A model generated the notes under the pieces. The model searched no databases and had not been told where the DNA came from. It worked only from the letters and a program-made list of their open reading frames with translations. Positions 46,167 through 55,784 of a stretch of 64,000 nucleotides of DNA are shown piece after piece (position 1 is the stretch's first letter; the number at the start of each line of letters is the position of its first letter). Source of the stretch: Delftia sp. PS-11 (GTDB lineage: Bacteria > Pseudomonadota > Gammaproteobacteria > Burkholderiales > Burkholderiaceae_C). The translations under genes and the position numbers were made by a program. The stretch covers positions 55,097 through 119,096 of the forward strand of contig NZ_JACSYA010000015.1 in assembly GCF_029870285.1 (NCBI RefSeq). Reading direction: 5' to 3'.

Positions 46167-46547
46167 TCACTCTGCGGCGACGGCAAACGACCGCAGCCAC
46201 GGATCGAGGTGGGCAATGTCAAACGTGCCCGACTCGAACATCTGCATCATTTCCGCATAGATCTGCATCGGGGCGCGCCGCAAGCGCCAGCCATTGATGC
46301 GCAAAAACACGTCGGCCGCTGCAAAGGCGATGCGCTTGTTGCCGTCCACGAACGGGTGGTTGATCACCAGGCTTTCAAGCAGGGCAGCTGCCTCGGCCAC
46401 GATGTCATCGTAGTAGCCGGTCTGCGGGCGGAACAGTGCGGCCTCCAGGGCCCCCGGGTCACGCACGCCCGGCGCGCCGCCGTAACGCTGCATCAGCACC
46501 GTGTGCATGCCGAGCACATCGGCCACTGTCAGGTAATCGTGCGCCAC
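46167..46547 (-). CDS. doc: Doc-type (Fic fold) toxin
   Basis: A 126-residue protein with the complete Fic/Doc active site HPFVDGNKRIAFAAADVFL (His, Asp/Gly/Asn/Lys/Arg anion site), preceded by the Doc-type start LTVADVLGMHTVLMQRYGGAPGVRDPGALEAALFRPQ. Doc phosphorylates EF-Tu in phage P1, and this protein probably does likewise. GTG 46547 stands three bases after the antitoxin stop. All catalytic residues are intact, so the toxin may be active. Confidence 0.92.
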   Translation of the reverse strand: MAHDYLTVADVLGMHTVLMQRYGGAPGVRDPGALEAALFRPQTGYYDDIVAEAAALLESLVINHPFVDGNKRIAFAAADVFLRINGWRLRRAPMQIYAEMMQMFESGTFDIAHLDPWLRSFAVAAE

Positions 46548-46550
46548 GGC

Positions 46551-46781
46551 TTACTTGGCCAGTTCGCGGTAGAGGCAGTCGAACTCATCCAGACTTGAAG
46601 CGAAAGAAGCCATCACGTGGCGGCGGGGGCGCTCCTTCTGCTGCCGGTCGATGTAGTCGCGCAGGGCTTCATCGAGCACCGCCTGGAACTGGCGGCCCTG
46701 GCTTTCTGCGATTTGGCGCAACGCCGCCAGCACATCGGGCGCGGCCTGGGAAGAAAACTTTTCGCGGACAGCAGTTGTCAT
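46551..46781 (-). CDS. Antitoxin partner of Doc
   Basis: A 76-residue protein with an N-terminal ribbon-helix-helix-like part (REKFSSQAAPDVLAALRQIAESQGRQFQAVLDEALRDYI) and a C-terminal tail (MASFASSLDEFDCLYRELAK) that probably blocks Doc. It is not a Phd homologue, which makes it an alternative antitoxin for Doc. GGAG six bases before ATG 46781 fixes the start. Two TATCATGA repeats stand upstream. Confidence 0.82.
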   Translation of the reverse strand: MTTAVREKFSSQAAPDVLAALRQIAESQGRQFQAVLDEALRDYIDRQQKERPRRHVMASFASSLDEFDCLYRELAK

Positions 46782-46792
46782 GGCTATCTCCA

Positions 46793-46820
46793 TCATGATA
46801 CATCTTGACGCTTCATGATA
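46793..46820 (-). promoter_or_regulatory. TATCATGA direct repeats before the doc operon
   Basis: On the minus strand TATCATGA occurs twice, 20 bases apart (46820-46813 and 46800-46793), two helical turns, consistent with cooperative antitoxin binding over the promoter. Confidence 0.5.
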
Positions 46821-47063
46821 GAGCAAGATAGGAAGGTTGGCTACCGCGTTGACGTCGTTCGATGCCTGACCGGCAGCCTTGGTTGACGGTGAACCGGCGC
46901 GTGTAAGTTGTTGATTTTGCTAGACCACCATCTGCACCTACCCGCAGGCCAAACGGAGAACAGAGACGGCTCTGGCCGAGAAAGCGGCGGATTTCAGTCG
47001 TTTCGGCAGCAGGCCACCCGCAGCACAGATGGCCGGAACCCCGCGTGGTGCGGGGATTTCAGG
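46821..47063. other. Gap between the TA cluster and ssrA, no gene recognised
   Basis: About 240 bases without a supported ORF. CCCCGC/GCGGGG (around 47040) forms a small hairpin just beyond the ssrA terminator. If the island used the 3' end of ssrA as attachment site, a boundary should lie here; no direct repeat of the ssrA 3' end was found by eye. Confidence 0.4.
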
Positions 47064-47065
47064 CA

Positions 47066-47106
47066 AGAAAAAACCGCCACACACTGAGGTTTTCAGTGTG
47101 TGGCGG
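47066..47106 (-). terminator. Intrinsic terminator of ssrA
   Basis: On the minus strand a 14-bp stem (47106-47093 with 47087-47074, CCGCCACACACTGA) and a 5-base loop are followed by TTTTTT (47073 and down), ten bases after the CCA end of tmRNA. Confidence 0.92.
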
Positions 47107-47115
47107 TGTCTTGTA

Positions 47116-47493
47116 TGGTGGAGCTGGCGGGAATTGAACCCGCGTCCGCAAGCCTTCGCCGGGCAGATCTACATGCTTAGCATTCTGGTTTGAGTCTCGC
47201 TTCCCGGGCCGCGCAGATGCACGCTGCCCGAGACGCCAGCTTCCTTGGATCTCGCCATGTACTAAGAAGCCCAGCACACAGCCAGCTGATGTGAATTCCC
47301 TTGCAGCCGGGAGGTATTGCTACCCCCTTGCCCAGCCCATCAGCGTGCTGTTGCAAGGCTCACCGGATTTAAGCGGCGAGTGCGAAACGTTCGTCGTTTG
47401 CAGTTAGTTTTTTGAATGGAGATTTACGAGCGTCACTCAAGCTCGGCATGCACCACACCGGTCCCGCACCCACGTCGAAACCAGGACAGCCCC
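47116..47493 (-). ncRNA. ssrA: Transfer-messenger RNA (tmRNA)
   Basis: A 378-nt one-piece tmRNA that rescues stalled ribosomes with SmpB. The 5' end GGGGCUG pairs with the 3' CAGCUCC before ACCA. The 3' end carries the tRNA-Ala-like T-arm (GGTTCAATTCCCGCC on the RNA strand). The tag reading frame ends ANDERFALAA followed by TAA, the tag of Comamonadaceae-type tmRNAs. A probable promoter with TTGAAA and TAAAAT lies upstream. The 3' end faces the toxin-antitoxin cluster; ssrA is a common integration site for genomic islands. Confidence 0.97.
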
Positions 47494-47505
47494 ATGGAAT
47501 GTATT

Positions 47506-48171
47506 TTAGCGCTTTCCCAGCAGTTTCAAGAGCTCCATCGGAGAATTGATCTGCGCATCGGCCTGCCAGTGCGCCGTTTCGCTGCTTTCCCCGAGGTATC
47601 CATAGCATGCGGCCACGGTTTTCATGCCGGCAGCCTTGCCGGCGATGATGTCGCGCTCGTCGTCACCGACGTAGATGCAGTGCTGCGGTGAAAGGCCCAT
47701 GCGGGCAGCTGCCTCCAGCAAGGGTGCCGGATGGGGTTTGGCATGGGGTGTCGTGTCACCGCTGACGATGGCGCCTGCGCTGGCAAACAAGGGCATCTGG
47801 CGGGTCAGAGGGTCGGTAAAGCGCATGGACTTGTTCGTCACCACCCCCCAGGCCATGGATGCAGCCTGCAGACTGACAATCAGTTCGGCAACGCCTTCAA
47901 ACGCGTAGGTGCGCTGTGTCATGCAGCGCTCGTAGTTCTGAAAGAACTCCTCGCGCATGGCCGGAAATTCAGGCGACTCGGGTGTGAGGCCGAAACCGAC
48001 GCCGAGCATGCCGCGCGCGCCCGCGCCTGCCATGGGCCGGTAGCTCTCGTAGGGCAGCGACGGCAGGCCACGGTCGGTACGCATTTTGTCGGCAGCCGCT
48101 CCCAGGTCGGGAGCGCTGTCGATCAGCGTGCCATCGAGATCGAACAGCACGGCACGGATCTGCGTCCACAT
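47506..48171 (-). CDS. gph: Phosphoglycolate phosphatase (HAD family)
   Basis: A 221-residue HAD-superfamily phosphatase. The motif 1 nucleophile is in AVLFDLDGTLIDSAPDL, motif 2 in VVTNK, motif 3 Lys in HAKPHPAPLLEAA and motif 4 in CIYVGDDERDIIAGKAAGM. It removes phosphoglycolate made by RubisCO side reactions or DNA repair. ATG 48171 (AGGAG eight bases upstream) is preferred to GTG 48180, which touches the binding site. It follows ubiG by five bases. Confidence 0.93.
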   Translation of the reverse strand: MWTQIRAVLFDLDGTLIDSAPDLGAAADKMRTDRGLPSLPYESYRPMAGAGARGMLGVGFGLTPESPEFPAMREEFFQNYERCMTQRTYAFEGVAELIVSLQAASMAWGVVTNKSMRFTDPLTRQMPLFASAGAIVSGDTTPHAKPHPAPLLEAAARMGLSPQHCIYVGDDERDIIAGKAAGMKTVAACYGYLGESSETAHWQADAQINSPMELLKLLGKR

Positions 48172-48176
48172 GGCGG

Positions 48177-48899
48177 TCACTCCTGTGCCCGGCGCGCAGC
48201 CAGCATGTAGTTGACCGAGGTGTCCGCGCTCAGCCAGTACCGGCCGGTGACAGGGTTGTGCTGCAGACCTTTGCTGGCCTGCAGATCCAGCCCGGCCTGG
48301 CGCGCGAAGGCGGCAAGCTCGCTGGGCTGTATGAGCTTGGCGTACTCATGCGTGCCCTTGGGAATCATCTTGAGCAGGTACTCGGCAGCCACAATGGCCA
48401 GGGCAAATGCCTTGGCGTTGCGGTTGATGGTGGAAAAGAACACCCAGCCGCCAGGTTTGGCAAGACGCGCACAGGCAGCAACGATGGATGCAGGATCAGG
48501 CACATGCTCCAGCATTTCCATGCAAGTGACGACATCGAACGATGCAGGCTGCTCCTGCGCCAGCCGCTCCACGCTCACTTCGTGGTACTGAATGTTGGGA
48601 GTACCGGTTTCCAGCGCATGCAGCTGGGCAACGCGCAGCGCCTTGGTGGCCAGGTCGATGCCGATGACCTGGCTTGCCCCCCTGCGGGCCATGGAGTCGG
48701 CCAAAATGCCGCCGCCACAACCCACATCGAGCACCCTTTTGCCCCGAAGATTGGCAAAGCCATCAATCCATTCCAGGCGCAGCGGATTGATCTGGTGCAG
48801 GGGCTTGAATTCGCTTTCGGGATCCCACCAGCGATGGGCCAGGCTGGAGAACTTTTCCAGTTCCGCCGGATCGGCGTTGACATTGCTTGCGTTGCTCAT
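48177..48899 (-). CDS. ubiG: Ubiquinone biosynthesis O-methyltransferase
   Basis: Performs both O-methylations in ubiquinone synthesis. The 240-residue SAM methyltransferase starts [28 protein letters not shown], with motif [21 protein letters not shown], motif [19 protein letters not shown] and [13 protein letters not shown]. The conserved ubiG-gph pair supports the call. ATG 48899 is used rather than TTG 48908; its binding site is weak. Confidence 0.95.
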   Translation of the reverse strand: MSNASNVNADPAELEKFSSLAHRWWDPESEFKPLHQINPLRLEWIDGFANLRGKRVLDVGCGGGILADSMARRGASQVIGIDLATKALRVAQLHALETGTPNIQYHEVSVERLAQEQPASFDVVTCMEMLEHVPDPASIVAACARLAKPGGWVFFSTINRNAKAFALAIVAAEYLLKMIPKGTHEYAKLIQPSELAAFARQAGLDLQASKGLQHNPVTGRYWLSADTSVNYMLAARRAQE

Positions 48900-48928
48900 G
48901 GCCGTCAATTGTCCGCGATTGCAGACAT

Positions 48929-48957
48929 AAAAAAAGCCCCGTTACCGGGGCTTTTTG
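48929..48957. terminator. Bidirectional terminator between ompA and ubiG
   Basis: AAAAAAGCCCCG and CCGGGGCTTTTT pair around TTA; both strands have a U tract on the proper side. It ends ompA transcription on the minus strand before the ubiG promoter region. Confidence 0.85.
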
Positions 48958-48973
48958 GGAAGCAATCGAAAGA

Positions 48974-49627
48974 TTACTGAGCGGCGCGGGTGCCGACCAC
49001 TTCGATTTCCACGCGGCGGTTCTTGGCGCGGCCTTCCTTGGTCTTGTTGTCGGCGACGGGCTGCTTTTCGCCCTTGCCTTCAGTGTAGACGCGGTTCTTT
49101 TCGATGCCCTTGGTCACCAGGTAAGCCTTCACGGCTTCAGCGCGGCGGACCGACAGCTTCTGGTTGTAGGCGTCAGAGCCAACGGAGTCGGTGTGACCAA
49201 CGGCGATCACGACTTCCAGGTTGATGCCCTTGACCTTGGAGGCCAGGTCGTCCAGCTTGGCCTTGCCTTCGGCCTTCAGAACAGCTTTGTCGAAGTCGAA
49301 GAAAGCGTCAGCGGAGAAGGTCACCTTGGAGGCGATGGCCGGAGCAGGAGCGGCTGCGGGAGCGGCAGCAGCAGCGGGAGCAGGTGCTGCTGCGGGAGCG
49401 GCTGCAGGCTGCAGGGCGCCGTCGCAGCCAGCGGCTGCAGTGGCGGGAGTCCAGTTAGCATCGCGCCAGCACAGTTCGTTGGTACCGTTCTTCCACACCA
49501 GTTCGCTGGTACCGTTCTGCCAGTTGTCGATGGTCTTGCCACCGTCAGCAGCCTTCACTTGTGCACCAGCGGCCGTTGCGAGGGCAGCAGAGGCAAACAA
49601 CATCGCCACTTTGTTCAGTTTCTTCAT
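48974..49627 (-). CDS. ompA: OmpA-family outer-membrane protein
   Basis: A 217-residue envelope protein with a signal peptide (MKKLNKVAMLFASAALATAAGAQ), a short N-terminal segment with two Cys (ELCWRDANWTP and AGCDGAL), an Ala/Pro hinge rich in APAAAAAPAA repeats, and a C-terminal peptidoglycan-binding OmpA domain (FFDFDKAVLKAEGKAKLDDLA, VVIAVGHTDSVGSDAYNQKLSVRRAEAV, ENRVYTEG-like KNRVYTEGKGEKQPVADN). There is no 8-stranded barrel like E. coli OmpA; the beta-proteobacterial OmpA-related protein has this short form. AGGAGA before ATG 49627 fixes the start. Confidence 0.92.
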   Translation of the reverse strand: MKKLNKVAMLFASAALATAAGAQVKAADGGKTIDNWQNGTSELVWKNGTNELCWRDANWTPATAAAGCDGALQPAAAPAAAPAPAAAAAPAAAPAPAIASKVTFSADAFFDFDKAVLKAEGKAKLDDLASKVKGINLEVVIAVGHTDSVGSDAYNQKLSVRRAEAVKAYLVTKGIEKNRVYTEGKGEKQPVADNKTKEGRAKNRRVEIEVVGTRAAQ

Positions 49628-49856
49628 GGTTCTCCTCTTGGGGAAAAAGCCGCAGCAGGGCTGCGAATCTGTGGACGTCATCAGTGACCATCACCAAAAA
49701 CGTTGAATTGATTGTGCCATACGTAACATGCAGGCGGGCCTCCAAGCGGGCGCCAACAAGTAGGACAGCGGCGGAATTCCGGGGTTATGTTGCTAGGCTG
49801 CTACACGGCATTCGACCTAAAATGGACGTTTTCCCGCCGTCAGAGTATCGCCACAC

Positions 49857-52496
49857 ATGACCCAGTTTGCTAAAGAAACCCTGCCCATCAGCCTCGAGGA
49901 GGAGATGCGTCGCAGCTATCTCGATTACGCCATGAGCGTGATCGTGGGACGGGCACTTCCCGATGCGCGAGACGGTCTCAAGCCTGTGCACCGACGCGTA
50001 CTGTACGCCATGCACGAGCTCAACAACGACTGGAATCGCCCCTACAAGAAGTCGGCGCGTATCGTGGGTGACGTGATCGGTAAATACCACCCGCACGGCG
50101 ACAGCGCGGTGTATGACACCATCGTGCGTATGGCCCAGGATTTCTCGCTGCGCCACATGCTGGTCGATGGACAGGGTAATTTCGGCTCGGTGGACGGCGA
50201 CAGCGCAGCGGCGATGCGCTACACCGAAATCCGGCTGTCCAAGATCGCCCACGAAATGCTGGGTGACATCGACAAAGAGACCGTGGATTTCGGGCCGAAC
50301 TACGATGGCAGCGAGAGCGAGCCACTGGTGCTTCCTTCGCGCCTGCCCAACCTGCTGGTCAATGGCTCGTCGGGCATTGCGGTGGGCATGGCCACCAATA
50401 TCCCGCCGCACAACCTCAACGAGGTGGTCGATGCCTGCCTGCACCTGTTGCAGTCGCCACAGGCCAGCATCGAGGAGCTGATGGAGATCATTCCCGCGCC
50501 TGACTTCCCGACTGCCGGCATCATTTACGGCATCAATGGGGTCAAGGAAGGCTACCGCACGGGCCGTGGGCGCGTGGTGATGCGCGCCAAGTGCCATTTC
50601 GAGGATATCGACCGGGGCCAGCGCCAGGCAATCATCGTCGATGAGCTGCCCTACCAGGTCAACAAAAAGACGCTGCAGGAGCGCATGGCTGAGCTGGTGC
50701 ACGAAAAGAAGATCGAGGGCATCAGCCACATCCAGGATGAGTCCGACAAGTCGGGCATGCGCCTGGTGATCGAGCTCAAGCGCGGCGAAGTGCCCGAGGT
50801 GGTGCTCAACAACCTCTACAAGCTGACCCAGCTGCAGGACACCTTTGGCATGAACATGGTGGCGCTGGTCGATGGCCAGCCCAAGCTGTGCAACCTCAAG
50901 GACCTGATCGAGGTCTTCCTGCAGCACCGCCGCGAAGTGGTCACGCGCCGCACGGTGTTCGAGCTGCGCAAGGCGCGCGAGCGCGGCCATGTGCTGGAAG
51001 GCCTGGCGGTTGCCCTGGCCAATATCGACGACTTCATCGCCATCATCCGCAACGCGCCCACACCGCCCGTGGCCAAGGCGGCTCTGATGGAGCGCAGTTG
51101 GGACAGCCAGCTGGTGCGCGAGATGCTGACCCGCACGCGCACCGATGGCGGCGTGATCAATGCCGACGACTATCGCCCCGAAGGACTGGAGCGCGAGTTC
51201 GGCATGCAGGCCGATGGCAAGTACCGGCTGTCCGAAACCCAGGCACAGGAAATCCTGCAGATGCGCCTGCAGCGCCTGACAGGCCTGGAGCAGGACAAGA
51301 TCGTCGCCGAGTACAAGGATGTGATGGCCGTGATCGAGGATCTGCTGGACATCCTGGCCAAGCCCGAGCGCGTCTCGGCCATCATCGGCAACGAACTGCA
51401 GCAGCTCAAGGCCGAGTTCGGCCAAAGCAAGCTGGGCGCCCGCCGCAGCACCATCGAGTACAGCGCGCAGGATCTGTCCACCGAAGACCTGATCACCCCG
51501 ACCGACATGGTGGTCACGCTCAGCCACTCGGGCTACATCAAGAGCCAGCCGCTGTCCGAGTACCGTTCGCAAAAGCGCGGCGGCCGCGGCAAGCAGGCCA
51601 CAGCCACCAAGGAAGACGACTGGATCGACCAGCTGTTCATTGCCAATACGCATGACTACCTGCTGTGCTTTTCCAACCGTGGCCGTCTGTACTGGCTCAA
51701 GGTCTGGGAAGTGCCGGCCGGCTCGCGCGGCTCGCGCGGGCGCCCCATCGTCAACATGTTCCCGCTGCAGGACGGGGAAAAAATCAATGTGGTGTTGCCG
51801 CTGACGGGCGAATACCGCAGCTTCCCGGCCGACCACTATGTGTTCATGGCCACCAGCATGGGCACGGTCAAGAAGACGGCGCTCGATGAATTCTCCAATC
51901 CGCGCAAGGCAGGCATCATCGCCGTGGGTCTGGACGATGGCGACTACCTGATCGGCGCGGCGCTCACCGATGGCAAGCACGATGTGATGCTGTTCAGCGA
52001 CGGCGGCAAGGCCGTGCGCTTCGACGAGAACGACGTGCGCCCCATGGGCCGCAACGCACGCGGCGTCAAGGGCATGACGCTGGAAGACGGGCAGAGCGTG
52101 ATCGCCATGCTCGTGGCCGAGGATGAGTCGCAAAGCGTGCTCACGGCCACCGAGAACGGCTACGGCAAGCGCACCTCCATCGTCGAGTACACGCGCCATG
52201 GCCGGGGCACAAAGGGCATGATTGCTATCCAGCAGTCCGAGCGCAACGGCAAGGTCGTGGCCGCCACGCTGGTCCATGCTGATGACGAGATCATGCTGAT
52301 CACCGATACCGGCGTGCTGGTGCGCACCCGGGTCTCAGAGATCCGCGAACTCGGCCGCGCCACCCAGGGCGTGACGCTGATTGCGCTGGACGAAGGCGCC
52401 AAGCTCGGCGGCCTGCAGCGCATTGTCGAAAACGATGCCAACGAAGCCGAAGGCAGCGAGGCCGCCACAGGCGACGAAGCAGACGCTGCGGCCTGA
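49857..52496 (+). CDS. gyrA: DNA gyrase subunit A
   Basis: Type II topoisomerase subunit, 879 residues. The N-terminal breakage-reunion domain includes the quinolone-resistance region [19 protein letters not shown], with Ser83 and Asp87 in E. coli numbering, that is, the susceptible residues, and the catalytic Tyr in [10 protein letters not shown]. The C-terminal pinwheel has repeats and the GyrA box QKRGGRG. The tail is acidic ([15 protein letters not shown]). It stands between ompA (divergent) and serC, the beta-proteobacterial order. Confidence 0.98.
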   Translation: MTQFAKETLPISLEEEMRRSYLDYAMSVIVGRALPDARDGLKPVHRRVLYAMHELNNDWNRPYKKSARIVGDVIGKYHPHGDSAVYDTIVRMAQDFSLRHMLVDGQGNFGSVDGDSAAAMRYTEIRLSKIAHEMLGDIDKETVDFGPNYDGSESEPLVLPSRLPNLLVNGSSGIAVGMATNIPPHNLNEVVDACLHLLQSPQASIEELMEIIPAPDFPTAGIIYGINGVKEGYRTGRGRVVMRAKCHFEDIDRGQRQAIIVDELPYQVNKKTLQERMAELVHEKKIEGISHIQDESDKSGMRLVIELKRGEVPEVVLNNLYKLTQLQDTFGMNMVALVDGQPKLCNLKDLIEVFLQHRREVVTRRTVFELRKARERGHVLEGLAVALANIDDFIAIIRNAPTPPVAKAALMERSWDSQLVREMLTRTRTDGGVINADDYRPEGLEREFGMQADGKYRLSETQAQEILQMRLQRLTGLEQDKIVAEYKDVMAVIEDLLDILAKPERVSAIIGNELQQLKAEFGQSKLGARRSTIEYSAQDLSTEDLITPTDMVVTLSHSGYIKSQPLSEYRSQKRGGRGKQATATKEDDWIDQLFIANTHDYLLCFSNRGRLYWLKVWEVPAGSRGSRGRPIVNMFPLQDGEKINVVLPLTGEYRSFPADHYVFMATSMGTVKKTALDEFSNPRKAGIIAVGLDDGDYLIGAALTDGKHDVMLFSDGGKAVRFDENDVRPMGRNARGVKGMTLEDGQSVIAMLVAEDESQSVLTATENGYGKRTSIVEYTRHGRGTKGMIAIQQSERNGKVVAATLVHADDEIMLITDTGVLVRTRVSEIRELGRATQGVTLIALDEGAKLGGLQRIVENDANEAEGSEAATGDEADAAA

Positions 52497-52606
52497 GGCC
52501 CGGCGCCATTGTCCGCCTGCAGCCCCCTGGCTGCGGGAGGGCTCGAGCAATCCTTGATTGCAGGCCTGGCGACTCCAGGCCTGCGCGTGACTTGACTGTG
52601 AACTCC

Positions 52607-53716
52607 ATGAACCGCCCATACAACTTCTCCGCAGGCCCCGCCGCCATCCCCGCCGAAGTGCTGCAGCAGGCAGCCGCCGAAATGCTCGACTGGCATGGCT
52701 CCGGAATGAGCGTCATGGAAATGAGCCACCGCGGCAAGGAGTTCATCTCCATCTATGAACAGGCCGAGGCCGACCTGCGCGAACTGCTGGCAGTGCCACC
52801 CGAGTTCAAGATCCTGTTCATGCAGGGCGGCGGACTGGCGGAAAACGCCATCGTGCCCCTGAATCTGTCGCGCGCAGGCACCGTGGACTTCGTGCTGACC
52901 GGCAGCTGGAGCCAGAAGTCGGCCAAGGAAGCGCGCAAGTACGTGGCTGAAGCCAATATCGCCGCCAGCGGCGAGGACAGCAAGTTCACGGCCCTGCCCG
53001 CCCCCGAAAGCTGGCAGCTCAGCCGTGGCGCCAGCTATGTGCACATCTGCAGCAACGAAACCATCCATGGCATCGAATTCCAGGAGCTGCCCGACCTCAA
53101 GGCACTGGGTAGCGATGCGCCGCTGGTGATCGATTTTTCATCGCACGTGGCCTCGCGCCCCGTGGACTGGAGCCGCGTGGGACTGGCCTTTGGCGGCGCG
53201 CAAAAGAACCTGGGCCCGGCCGGCCTGACGCTGGTCATCGTGCGCGAGGACCTGCTGGGCCATGCGCTGCCGGCATGCCCTTCGGCCTTCGACTACAAGA
53301 CCGTGGCCGACAACCAGTCTATGTTCAACACGCCCCCAACCTGGGGCATCTATATCGCGGGCCTGACCTTCCAGTGGATCAAGCGCCAGACCGAAGGCGC
53401 CCTGACCGGTGTGGCCGCGCTGGAGGCTCGCAACATCGCCAAGGCCGACCTGTTCTACCAGTACGTGGACCAATCCTCGTTCTACGTCAACAAGGTCGCG
53501 GCCAACTGCCGCTCGCGCATGAACATTCCCTTTTTCCTGCGCGATGAATCGCGCAACGACGCTTTCCTGGCCGGCGCCAGGGAACGCGGCCTGCTGCAGC
53601 TCAAGGGCCACAAGTCCGTCGGCGGCATGCGCGCCAGCCTCTACAACGCCATGCCTATCGCGGGCGTGCAGGCGCTGGTGGACTACATGCGCGAATTCGA
53701 ACAGCGCAACGCCTGA
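52607..53716 (+). CDS. serC: Phosphoserine aminotransferase
   Basis: A class V PLP-dependent transaminase for serine and pyridoxine synthesis, 369 residues. It starts [19 protein letters not shown], shows [10 protein letters not shown], the PLP-contact [27 protein letters not shown] and the Schiff-base lysine in [16 protein letters not shown], and ends [26 protein letters not shown] 52607 is used rather than an upstream in-frame start. It begins the serC-pheA-tyrA-aroA unit. Confidence 0.97.
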   Translation: MNRPYNFSAGPAAIPAEVLQQAAAEMLDWHGSGMSVMEMSHRGKEFISIYEQAEADLRELLAVPPEFKILFMQGGGLAENAIVPLNLSRAGTVDFVLTGSWSQKSAKEARKYVAEANIAASGEDSKFTALPAPESWQLSRGASYVHICSNETIHGIEFQELPDLKALGSDAPLVIDFSSHVASRPVDWSRVGLAFGGAQKNLGPAGLTLVIVREDLLGHALPACPSAFDYKTVADNQSMFNTPPTWGIYIAGLTFQWIKRQTEGALTGVAALEARNIAKADLFYQYVDQSSFYVNKVAANCRSRMNIPFFLRDESRNDAFLAGARERGLLQLKGHKSVGGMRASLYNAMPIAGVQALVDYMREFEQRNA

Positions 53717-53734
53717 CCGACCTAGACCCCTGCC

Positions 53735-54835
53735 ATGAGCACCACACCCCAAGCCTCACCCGATCTGGCGCAGTTGCGCGTGCAGATCGACTCCATCGAC
53801 CAGCAATTGCTGGACCTGCTGAACAAGCGCGCCCATGTGGCGGAGCAGGTCGGCGAAATCAAGAAGCGCGAAGGCTCGCCCTTCTTCCGCCCGGACCGCG
53901 TGGCCCAGGTGATTCACAAGATCGAGTCCGCCAATCGTGGCCCGCTCAAGAATGCCCATGTCTCGGCCATCTGGCGCGAGATCATGTCGGCCTGCCTGGC
54001 GCTGGAGTCCCCTCAGCGCGTGGCGGTGCTGGGCCCGGCCGGCACGTTCTGCGAGGAAGCGGCCATCCAGTACTTCGGCGGCGCGGCCGATCTGATGTAC
54101 TGCAACACTTTTGACGAAGTCTTCCACGCCACGGCGGCCGGCAGCGCGCAGTACGGCGTGGTCGGCGTCGAGAACTCCAACGAAGGCGTGGTCACGCGTT
54201 CGCTGGACATGTTCCTGCACACGCCCTGCCATGTGGTGGGCGAAGTCAGCCTGCTGGTGCGCCACAATCTGCTGCGCTCGACCAATTCGGCAGAGGGCAT
54301 CAAGGTGGTGGCGGCCCACCCGCAGGCGCTGGCCCAGTGCCAAAGCTGGCTGTCCAAGCATCTGCCGCATGCCGAGCGCCGTCCCGTGTCCAGCAATGCC
54401 GAAGGCGCGCGCCTGGCTGCGCTCGACCCTGAAATCGCAGGACTGGCCAGCGAGCGCGCTGCGCAGCAGTTCGGCCTGCATGTGGTGGCCCACGCCATCC
54501 AGGACGATGCCTACAACCGTACGCGCTTTGCCGTCATCTGCCTGCCCCATACGCTGGCCAGGCCCGCGCCCACGGCGCATGACTGCACCAGCCTCATCAT
54601 CTCCGTGCCCAACCGGCCCGGCGCCGTGCACGACCTGCTGGTGCCGCTGAAAAAGCACGGCGTCTCCATGACGCGCTTCGAGTCGCGGCCTGCGCGCACA
54701 GGCCAGTGGGAGTACTACTTCTACATCGATCTCGAAGGCCACCCGGATCAGCCCCATGTGGCCAGCGCGCTCGAAGAGTTGCGCGGGCTGTGCGCCTTCT
54801 ACAAGGAACTGGGTACCTACCCGGTAGCCAAGTGA
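53735..54835 (+). CDS. pheA: Chorismate mutase/prephenate dehydratase
   Basis: A bifunctional enzyme that converts chorismate to phenylpyruvate. The 366-residue protein has an N-terminal AroQ chorismate mutase helix bundle (about 10-95, LRVQIDSIDQQLLDLLNKRAHVAEQVG), the prephenate dehydratase domain starting VAVLGPAGTFCEEAA with the catalytic NRTRFAVI, and the C-terminal ACT domain with the phenylalanine-binding ESRP (SMTRFESRPARTG), so feedback inhibition by Phe is expected. Its stop overlaps the tyrA start by one base. Confidence 0.96.
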   Translation: MSTTPQASPDLAQLRVQIDSIDQQLLDLLNKRAHVAEQVGEIKKREGSPFFRPDRVAQVIHKIESANRGPLKNAHVSAIWREIMSACLALESPQRVAVLGPAGTFCEEAAIQYFGGAADLMYCNTFDEVFHATAAGSAQYGVVGVENSNEGVVTRSLDMFLHTPCHVVGEVSLLVRHNLLRSTNSAEGIKVVAAHPQALAQCQSWLSKHLPHAERRPVSSNAEGARLAALDPEIAGLASERAAQQFGLHVVAHAIQDDAYNRTRFAVICLPHTLARPAPTAHDCTSLIISVPNRPGAVHDLLVPLKKHGVSMTRFESRPARTGQWEYYFYIDLEGHPDQPHVASALEELRGLCAFYKELGTYPVAK

Positions 54836-55713
54836 TGCAGCCATTCGAGCAACTGGGCCTGATCGGCTGCGGCCTCATGGGAGGCTCCTTTGCACTGGCA
54901 CTCAAGCAGGCAGGCCTGGTCAAGCGTGTCGTCGGCTACAGCAAGTCCCCGTCCACCACGGAACGCGCGCGCCAGCTGGGTGTCATCGATGTGGCGGCAC
55001 CCTCGGCACTGCTGGCGGCGGCAGGCGCCGATCTTGTGCTGCTGGCCGTCCCGGTCGCCGCGACCGAGGCCACGCTCAAGTCCATCAAGCACCTCGTCAC
55101 GCCCGAGATGATGATCATGGACGTGGGATCGACCAAGGTCGATGTGGTCCAGGCTGCGCACACGGCGCTGCGCGACCAGATCGGCTCCTTTGTGCCCGCC
55201 CACCCCATCGCGGGCAAGGAGGTCTCGGGTGTGGAGCACTCCGATGCCAGGCTCTACCATGGCGCACAGGTCATCCTGACGCCGACCGAGCGCACTATTG
55301 CCGGGCACCTGCACAAAGCACAGGCTTTGTGGGAACTGCTGGGCTGCCGGGTGCGCTCAATGTCGCCGCAAGACCATGATGGCGCCTTCGCCACCGTCAG
55401 CCACCTGCCCCACCTGCTGGCATTTGCGATGATGCAAAGCGTACTCTCCCAGCCCAACGCAGACGAAATGCTGTCCCTGGCCGGGCCGGGCTTTCGCGAC
55501 TTCACGCGCATTGCGGCAGGCGATCCCAAGATGTGGCGCGACGTGCTGCTGGCCAACCGCGAGCAGGTGCTGGCGCAATCGCAGCAATTCCAGCAGGCGC
55601 TGCAGCAGCTGCAAGCGCTGATACAGGCCGGCGACGGCCAGGGTCTTGAAGACCACCTGACGCTGGCCAGTGCCGCGCGCGCCCACTGGCGCCCCGGCGC
55701 GCCGCGCCGCTGA
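54835..55713 (+). CDS. tyrA: Prephenate dehydrogenase
   Basis: Oxidises prephenate to 4-hydroxyphenylpyruvate for tyrosine synthesis. The 292-residue protein has the N-terminal NAD(P) site LGLIGCGLMGGSFALALKQAG, the catalytic His region FVPAHPIAGKEVSGVEHSDARLY and the C-terminal helical dimerisation domain (SHLPHLLAFAMM, GPGFRDFTRIAAGDPKMWRDV). TGATG coupling with pheA. No histidinol-phosphate aminotransferase gene lies in the operon, unlike some relatives. Confidence 0.95.
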   Translation: MQPFEQLGLIGCGLMGGSFALALKQAGLVKRVVGYSKSPSTTERARQLGVIDVAAPSALLAAAGADLVLLAVPVAATEATLKSIKHLVTPEMMIMDVGSTKVDVVQAAHTALRDQIGSFVPAHPIAGKEVSGVEHSDARLYHGAQVILTPTERTIAGHLHKAQALWELLGCRVRSMSPQDHDGAFATVSHLPHLLAFAMMQSVLSQPNADEMLSLAGPGFRDFTRIAAGDPKMWRDVLLANREQVLAQSQQFQQALQQLQALIQAGDGQGLEDHLTLASAARAHWRPGAPRR

Positions 55714-55784
55714 ATGCCGGCCCATGCCACCCGAGGGTGGACTGGGCCGCTCAGACCAGACTGCCTGTCCGCTCCTGAATTGCC

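Noticed and set aside
42325..47115. Direct repeats (att sites) of the ssrA 3' end bounding the TA cluster
   Set aside because: None found by eye; the left boundary may have been deleted. An alignment would be needed.
49785..52277. 830-codon minus-strand frame opposite gyrA
   Set aside because: Antisense shadow of gyrA; the His/Ala/Gly/Val-rich translation is typical of mirrored codons. The same holds for 4633-6495 opposite thrS, 6701-8077 opposite aceA, 15860-17728 opposite rlmD and 57885-59573 opposite rpsA.
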